Shown here in pieces: positions 1 to 7,300 of a DNA stretch of 8,235 bases (position 1 is its first letter; each line of letters begins with the position of its first letter). Source of the stretch: Crocinitomicaceae bacterium. Lineage in GTDB: Bacteria; Bacteroidota; Bacteroidia; Flavobacteriales_D; Sanyastnellaceae. Under the pieces are notes generated by a model. The model did not search any database, was not told the origin of the DNA, and worked only from the letters and a program-made list of their open reading frames with translations. The stretch covers positions 1-8,235 of the forward strand of contig JADLBA010000182.1 in NCBI GenBank assembly GCA_020848015.1, in the 5' to 3' direction. The translations under genes and the position numbers were made by a program.

Positions 1-1
1 A

Positions 2-1310
2 GGCTATCTTCAGCGAAATTATACCACCACCATTGTACAGGCCAAAAGGTTAACCAGTATTTCTGGCCCATTGAATGAGGTTCGTTTCATTGCCTCAACA
101 ACAGACCGAGATGATTTGCCGGGTTCTTATGCCATTCAAAAGATTGAACTTTATAATAAGCTCAATAGTTACCAATCTTCACCTGTACTTACAAAAACCT
201 TTCTCCTTAATTATTTCACTACCTATACGGGCTCTAATCCAACTGCCCATGAAAGCTATCGCCTTTTTTTGAGTGGGATTCAGGAAACCGCTTACAACAA
301 CACATCTACTACTTTAAATCCTTATACTTTTACGTATAACCTGTCATCAACCTCAGACCTACCCGCTACCACCAGTTGTGCGGTTGACCTGTGGGGGTAT
401 TGGAATGGGAAAAGTAATACACACCTGATCCCCAAACTCTATATATATAAGTCCTTACAAGGATATGAACGATACAGCCCTATTGCATTTACATCTGTGG
501 GCACCCCAGATGCGTTTCTGGATGGAGCAGACCGTACCCCCGATTTAACCTATGCAGTGAAGGGGACTTTAAAACAAATTGATTATCCTGATGGTGGAAG
601 TACCGAATTTCAATATGAATTGAATAGCTTTCGGTTGCGTGGCATGAACATAAACGGTGGAGGCTTAAGAATTAAAAAAACCATAACCCGGGATGGAGTT
701 TCTGAGGTCAATAATTTAGTACGGGAGTTAAAGTATGAAGATTTTGGTGATAATTCCAAGTCGAGCGGAAGAATTGTAGCAATGCCTGCCGTGGCTTTCA
801 GTACCAATACCATTTCAATATATGGTTCTACTTATGACGATTATCCTCAATCATACTTTAACATCAATGTTACACGCCTATCCTCAAGTATGGTTCCATT
901 TGGCCAGAGCCAGGGGAGCGATGTGGTGTACAAACATGTAAGGGAATTGGTGGGCAATAATGGCAGAAGCGATTATTATTTTAGTGTACCTGCCACCTAC
1001 ACCCGTTATAAAGATTGCAGCAGCTCAGGTTGCGACTGTGAAACTTCCGAAGAAGGTTACTGTGATGGTTTATTTGAGATTCCTAAAACGGAGGCTTTAC
1101 GGAATAATGATGACGTGAGTTGTTCAGCTTGTCCGAGAAATATTACCGGGTTAAGTAATGCTGGTTTTACAACTGATGGCTATTCATATCCTTTTGCTCC
1201 ATTTATGGATTATGACTGGAACAGGGGACTGCTGCTCAAAAGGATGGATTATAATCAAGACAATAAATTAGTAAAAGAACTTGTCAATACGTATAGTCTT
1301 GTTTCCACTT
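2..1310 (+). other. N-terminal Bacteroidota RHS shell region (partial)
   Basis: This part of the giant protein carries patterns I recognise from Bacteroidota RHS proteins: a DLPG segment (ASTTDRDDLPGSYAIQKIEL), VDLWGYWNGK followed by LIP at about 389-440, ADRTPDL then GTLKQIDYPDGGSTEFQYEL at about 527-620, GGLRIKK at about 659-680, and the DWNRGLLLKRMDY segment at about 1214-1252 ending in NTYS. These are beta-rich strands of the outer shell that precede the classical YD repeats. The more N-terminal SpvB-like part and export signal expected in this family would be upstream of the window. Exact domain boundaries are by eye. Confidence 0.75.
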
Positions 1311-4300
1311 CGTCAAACCACAAAATATTTGGTATCAAACAGGTATTTGCACCAAATTATACCCTTACCCAACCAATGGTGTTGTTTTCGAAATATGCTT
1401 ACCTCACGGGCTATGCAAAATTACTAAGCAGCACGATAGAAACGATACATGATCAGGATCCTAATTATCATAACAGTATTTCATCAACAACTGAATATAG
1501 CTATGAAAATACCTCGCTACTTGCCCCTACTAAAGTAAAAACGGTCAACAGTGATGGTACGGAACTAATCAAGAAAACAAAATACTGCTCACAGTACGAT
1601 GTCACCAGTGTGAGTGGCGATGAGGCTTTAGCTCTAAAAGGTATGGCCGATAGGCATATTTTAGGTGTTCCAATAGAAGAAGTCTCCCTCACCAAAGTGC
1701 CGGGTGGAAACGAAGAGGTTTTAAGCGCATCATTAAATACGTTTAAAGTCTATGATATCGAGGCAACTTCAACAGGAAAAATGATTCTTCCCTTTGAATA
1801 CTTTATTCTCCAACTTTCTTCTCCATTAAGCAGTTTTACCTTTTCCAACATCAACAGCTCCAACCATCAGTTTTGGAAAAACAGCAGTTACAAACGGATT
1901 TCTCGCAATGATTTATATGATTCCAATGGAAATTTGTTGCAGAATACTCCAGAAGATGGAATATCTGTAAGTGCAAAATACACTTATGGAATTACCCGAT
2001 TTAGTGTTGTACAACCCCAGATAAAGGTTGCTTCTTTTACCAATGCAAAAACGTCTAATGTAATCCTTGGGAATGAATGTGGATATTCGGGATTTGAAGC
2101 GGGTACCGAGGCGGAAGAAAATTTGCCCTTAAATATTGAAGATTTTTTTGACCTGTACTATTCTGCTGCCTGCAGCAGTCAGGCACATACCGGCAGTTAT
2201 TCACGCGAGGTGCCCGCAGCCAGTTCAGGTACTGTAACCACCATCAAACGTAATTTTAAACCCGATAATCAGTACCAGAAATTTGTTTTCTCCTGCTGGG
2301 TGAAAACGGAGGAAAATTTTGAAACAAACAATGGGAAACTTGTCATGGTAATCACAAATGACGATGGGGAAGCCATTACCTCAATTAATGGTTACCTAAC
2401 TGAAACCCCATTGATCAGAAGTACCGAATGGAAGTATGTTGAAGCTGTAGTGGATTTGGGTAGCGTCAGGGCTAGCGCTGGTTACGATGTGCGCATTTCC
2501 TGCTACATAGTAAATGAAGATGAGAGCAATAAATTTTATGTGGACGATGTAATGTTCCGCCCCTACAATTCTGTCTTCAGTTATCAAACCTATCACCCGG
2601 TGTTTGGAACAGTAACCAGTTCAACAGATGAACACAACCTGACAGTTTACACCGAATACGATGATTTTGGTCGCCCCGTGTGGAGCCGTGACTTTAAAGG
2701 CAACCGTCTTTCACATACCACTTATGTACAACAGAACCCCAGTACCACCGGAGATTACAGTTACGTACAAACCGATCGATTTTTGAATGCTAACCAATCT
2801 TCCAGCTACAGCCTCCCATCGCATGGCAATATCATTTCATCACGCACCTATGCCGATGGCCTGGGACGAACCCTTCAAAGTGTCGCTCTGTATGCCTCTC
2901 CAACTTATAATGATATCATTTCTCCTGTGGTATATGATGCGCTGGGGCGTCAGCCCCGCACCTACCTTCCTTTTGCCGCCTCAGATAACAACAACGGAGG
3001 AGCTTTTCGAAGTGATGCATTAGATCAACAGGCCGATTTTTACCACGAGGCCCAGCGTATTGCCAGAGCCGTTAACCCCTGGTATGATCATCGCATTGAA
3101 CACAGCAACCTAAGCCGGTTACTGGAAAAGAGTGCTCCGGGATACGACTTCAGGATGGAGAACGGCCATACCCTGCTATACCAATACCGAACCAATACCT
3201 GCGATGACCAGGTATTGCACTGGATTTACAATACCTCCAATCAGCGTTGGGAGGCCACGGAACTTTACGCTGCCGGAACTTTATTTGTTGAGGAAGGGCG
3301 AGACGAAAACTACAAGTGGGTGCTCGTGTTTAAAGATAAATCGGGTCGCCATATTTGTACCTATACCCAACGAAGTGATGCTACAGCCGCCAATGCCAAC
3401 AGTTTTAAAAACCAGCATCCATTGTTTGATTATAGCATTTACAATGTCACATACATCATCTACGATGATTTTGGAAAGCCCATCATCACCATTGACCCTC
3501 AGGCCATGAATTACATGAGCTCAAACGGGTTTAATCTTACCTCCACTCTGCTTACCCATCATGCCACCACCTATACTTACGACAATAAGCGCAGACTGAT
3601 TACAAAAGATGCAGGTAAGGAAAGTGAAGAGGAGTATGTTTATGATAAACTGGACCGGGTAGTGCTGAGCCGGGATAAACACCTGGCCACCGGGATATGG
3701 AAATTCCGCAAATACGATGTATTGGGCCGCGAGATCATGACCGGAGTATATGATGGTGGAAGCAGTAGCCGAACCACCCTTCAAGCCTATGCCGATGCAG
3801 CCGATTATATATATGAAAAACGGAGCGCATCCAATTACAGCACCAATCAGGGATACAGCAACCAGGCATTCCCTACCCATGATATGGCCAAAGTACTCTC
3901 CATTTCACATTACGATGATTACGATTTTGATTGTGACGGAGATCAGGACGAAGTAAGTATTCCAAATTCTTCTTCCGGTGTAAGAACATCCAATCAGTTA
4001 ACCGCAACTAAAATCCGAACCATCTCCTACACCAATGCCATCAACTCCACCTGGCTCAACAGTTCTGTTTATTATGACGAATATGGCCGGATTACCACCG
4101 CCAAAAGTGAAAATCACAAGGGCGGAAATGATGTGGTGACCAATACCTATGCCTTTGCCGGTTATCTTACTCAAACCAAAAGAGAGCATCAGCTTACTTC
4201 TTCCTCCAGCGTGGTAACCATCACACAGGATTTTACTTACGATCATATGCTGCGCCCGCTGAAAACACTCCACAAAATCAACAGCGGATCGCAGGTGATT

Positions 4301-7300
4301 TTATCTTCTGTTAGCTACAATGAGCTGGGGCAGGCTTACGAAAAAAATCTGCATTCTACCAACCTCACTACGCCCGCCTACCTGCAATCGGTAGATTTTG
4401 CCTACAATGCCAGAGGCTGGCTCACCCATATCAACAAGGCTGATCTGGGAAATGACAACAGTGGATTCAGCTGGAACAACTATGCCACTATTAACAGCAT
4501 TGGAGCCAACGCCAATTTACAAGCCTATAGTTTTGGATCTACCACCGTGCCTAATACCGAATTCGAGGCTACAGCCAATGCCGCAGCCGGCAAGGTGGGT
4601 CAGGCGGTGAGAGTTCATATGGCTAACAACGGTGGGCCGGTTGATTTTAACAACCCGGTATTTATCGGTGAATTGATGAGTGAGAAAGTAATTACCTGGC
4701 TCGAATCTCAGTATGATAGCCGCTATGCTTTTGAAAGAGCTATTCGTGTATCGCTGCCCTGCGGGATTACAGAATACTCGGATAATTACACCAACGACCC
4801 CAATACCTATACCGATGCTTTGTATGCTGCTTACCCTAACCGTACCATCTTGAAATATAAACTGCGCAAATTCCTTACCGATGCCTTCAGTAATATTATC
4901 AATACCCAGTCGCTCGACAGAACCTCGGCCAATACGGCTGCCGTTACTGTAGTAAATACCTTTTTCAGCGATGTGGTAAATGAACTACTGGGCACTTCAT
5001 ACTCCATCTCCTCTACGGTTTACAAATTGCCCAACGAAAACAGCACCTACAGCGATTGTTACTTTGCCGAAAGTTACGATTATTACAACACCTATAACAT
5101 AGGCTCCAGTATGAGTCAGCAAGTGTTTTTGCACCTGTTGGGTGGTCAGTATAATCCGTCAACCATGGAAACTCATCTGGCCGGAGTGATGCCTTCCAAC
5201 CTTGATGCTTACGGAGACCTGAGTGAAGCCTATATAGACCCTGAATACAACGATTTTCCATATAAAACCCTGGCCCGTTATATTCTGCGTAATATGATTA
5301 AGATGGAACTGGATGCTTTTATTGCTGAAAGTAATATCCCACGATGCACCAGCACCAACAACATTGCCGATGATGTAATAGCCGACTTTAAGAGTACTTT
5401 CTTTTCTTCTAACACCATTTCTACTTCTGTGTACCGGCTTAGCTGCCCTACCGCCTCACAAAATAATTATTATTATTACACCAGCAGCCAGTTTACCGAC
5501 AATCTGGCCAATGATATGGTAAACCGTCTTAATAGCCTGGGTTCATCAGCTACCGTACAGGCCGTAAATGATGAACTGGATGATGCAGTGGCTGCGTACA
5601 ACCCTTCTAGTTGTAGTTTTAATAGCTGGATAACCATTCCGGGCCCTGTATACCATATTACACTGCCCACTTCCTCTGCGTTCAGTTCAGAAGCCATAGC
5701 GGCCATGTCCATGGATGTAGCCAAGCATACCCTTGGGCTGCTGGAACGTGACGGATACGATGAAACTCATTTCGCCACGGCCTCTTTTCAGGGCATTCAT
5801 TTAACCCAGGCTCAATCAGACCCGGAGTATGCCGAACGTCCTAATGCCACCAAATTACTTCATGAACTGGCTGGAAGCATCGAAACAGCCCTGACTGCTT
5901 TGGGCACATCAGCCACCGAGGCTAATTACCGGGGAGCCATGAACACGGCTGTAAACGGTTTAGTTGCCTATGCTTTTACCTCACCTCTTACAGGCGGAAA
6001 ACTTATCTTTAATGATGACAACAACGACCTGTTTGGCATGGAACTGAAGTATAATTACTCCCTTGCCGCTAAATACAAACAATACAATGGGAACATCAGT
6101 GCCATGCACTGGAAAGTGGCCGGCAGCGGACAACAACAACATACTTATGCCTTCAGTTACGATGCCTTAAATCAACTCACCGGAGCTGAATACTATGCCA
6201 TCAGCAGTGCTTCGGCCCAGACAGGCGTTGGCAATTACAATGAGGCCCTGACCTATGACCTGAACGGCAACATCAAAACCCTAAAACGCAGGGGGCTTAA
6301 AACCACCACCACCGCCAGTTACGATCTGGTAGATGACCTCATATACAAATACAGCGACTCTGACCGGGGAAATAAACTGCTGGCAGTGGATGATGCCGCA
6401 GCATCTGCTGATATGACAAACGACTTTACCGAGTTATCTGCGAACGGATATAACTCTAGCACTCCGGAGTATGATTATGAAACGGACGGTAGTATGAGAG
6501 CAGACGCCAACAAAGGAATTAGCGACATCAATTACAATTACCTGAACCTGCCAGCTGAAATCTCCTTTACCAGCGGGGCTAAAATCAGGTTCCTCTATGC
6601 GGCCGATGGAACTAAACTCGCCCAAACGGTGATACCGGTATCAGGACCCTCCCTTACCAATGATTACGTTGACGGGTTTGTTTACGAAACCCCAAGCAAT
6701 ACCAATACCACTACACTGAAATTTTTTGCCCATGCTGAAGGGCGGGTAACGCTGAATGGTTCAAACTATGAGTATGAATACATCATGACCGACCACCTGG
6801 GTAATGCCAGGGTAAGCTTCCGTGATAACAACGGCACAGCGCAAATCATCCAGCACAATGCCTATTATCCGTTCGGACTATCCAATGCTGACCCGGTAAT
6901 GCATTATGTAAACGGACAGGAAAACCTGTTTACATACACCGGCAAAGAAATCATCTCTGCTGAAGGACTTGAATGGTATGACTACGGATGGCGTATGTAC
7001 GATGCTCAATTAGGCAGATGGCATTGCCCTGATCCGGAGGATGTGCATTGGTCAACCTATCTTGCTTTAGCTAACAATCCAATTACAACAATTGATCCCG
7101 ATGGAAGGTTCCCGTTTTTTACTGTTGCAATTGTAGCAATCTATGTAATGCAAGATGTAGAACGGGAGTCACAAAAAAACGATCCTAATTATTTTAAGGC
7201 GGTAGCCCTTGGTGCTTTAAAAGGAACCGTAGCCGCTATATCAGGCAGTCCTGAGAATATAATTTTAAGCATGATCACCGATCAATTGCCCGGAATAGAT

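Larger units (their letters stand above)
4450..6015 (+). other. Roughly 520-residue helical repeat insertion interrupting the YD shell
   Basis: In related Bacteroidota RHS proteins the GWLTHIN strand is normally followed after a few residues by a DLFGMxLxYN strand. Here GWLTHINKADLGND (to about 4455) and DDNNDLFGMELKYN (from about 6014) are separated by about 520 residues with no YD repeats. The insert is rich in Ala, Asn, Thr, Ser and Tyr, and is predicted by eye to be mainly alpha-helical (for example ILKYKLRKFLTDAFSNII and KLLHELAGSIETALTAL), with at least five cysteines. It resolves into four degenerate units, given as separate repeat entries. The frame is uninterrupted, and no terminal inverted repeats or target duplication are seen, so it is a protein domain rather than a mobile element. 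No named family is recognised. It may project from the shell or sit inside it. Confidence 0.7.

Noticed and set aside
71..73. TTG at 71 as the start codon of the giant protein
   Set aside because: The same frame is open to base 2 and the upstream residues continue the family pattern, so the gene starts outside the window.
2657..3474. 14-base identity between two YDDFG units as a recombination site
   Set aside because: The match is short and explained by the shared protein motif and similar codon choice; flanking DNA is dissimilar.
3132..3509. 125-residue reading frame on the plus strand in another frame
   Set aside because: It overlaps conserved Rhs sequence (LLEKSAPGYDF to YDDFGKP) and has low-complexity composition; it is a shadow frame.
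3521..3880. 119-residue reading frame on the minus strand
   Set aside because: It lies wholly inside well-conserved YD-repeat coding sequence on the plus strand and shows no family features; it is a shadow frame.
5461..5480. TAT microsatellite as a phase-variation tract
   Set aside because: It has only three TAT codons plus one TAC. A trinucleotide change would keep the frame, so it cannot switch the gene off.
4450..6015. Insertion sequence or intein within the gene
   Set aside because: No transposase, inverted repeats, target duplication, or intein splice motifs (block A Cys/Ser start, terminal HN) are seen, and the frame stays open with helical repeat content.
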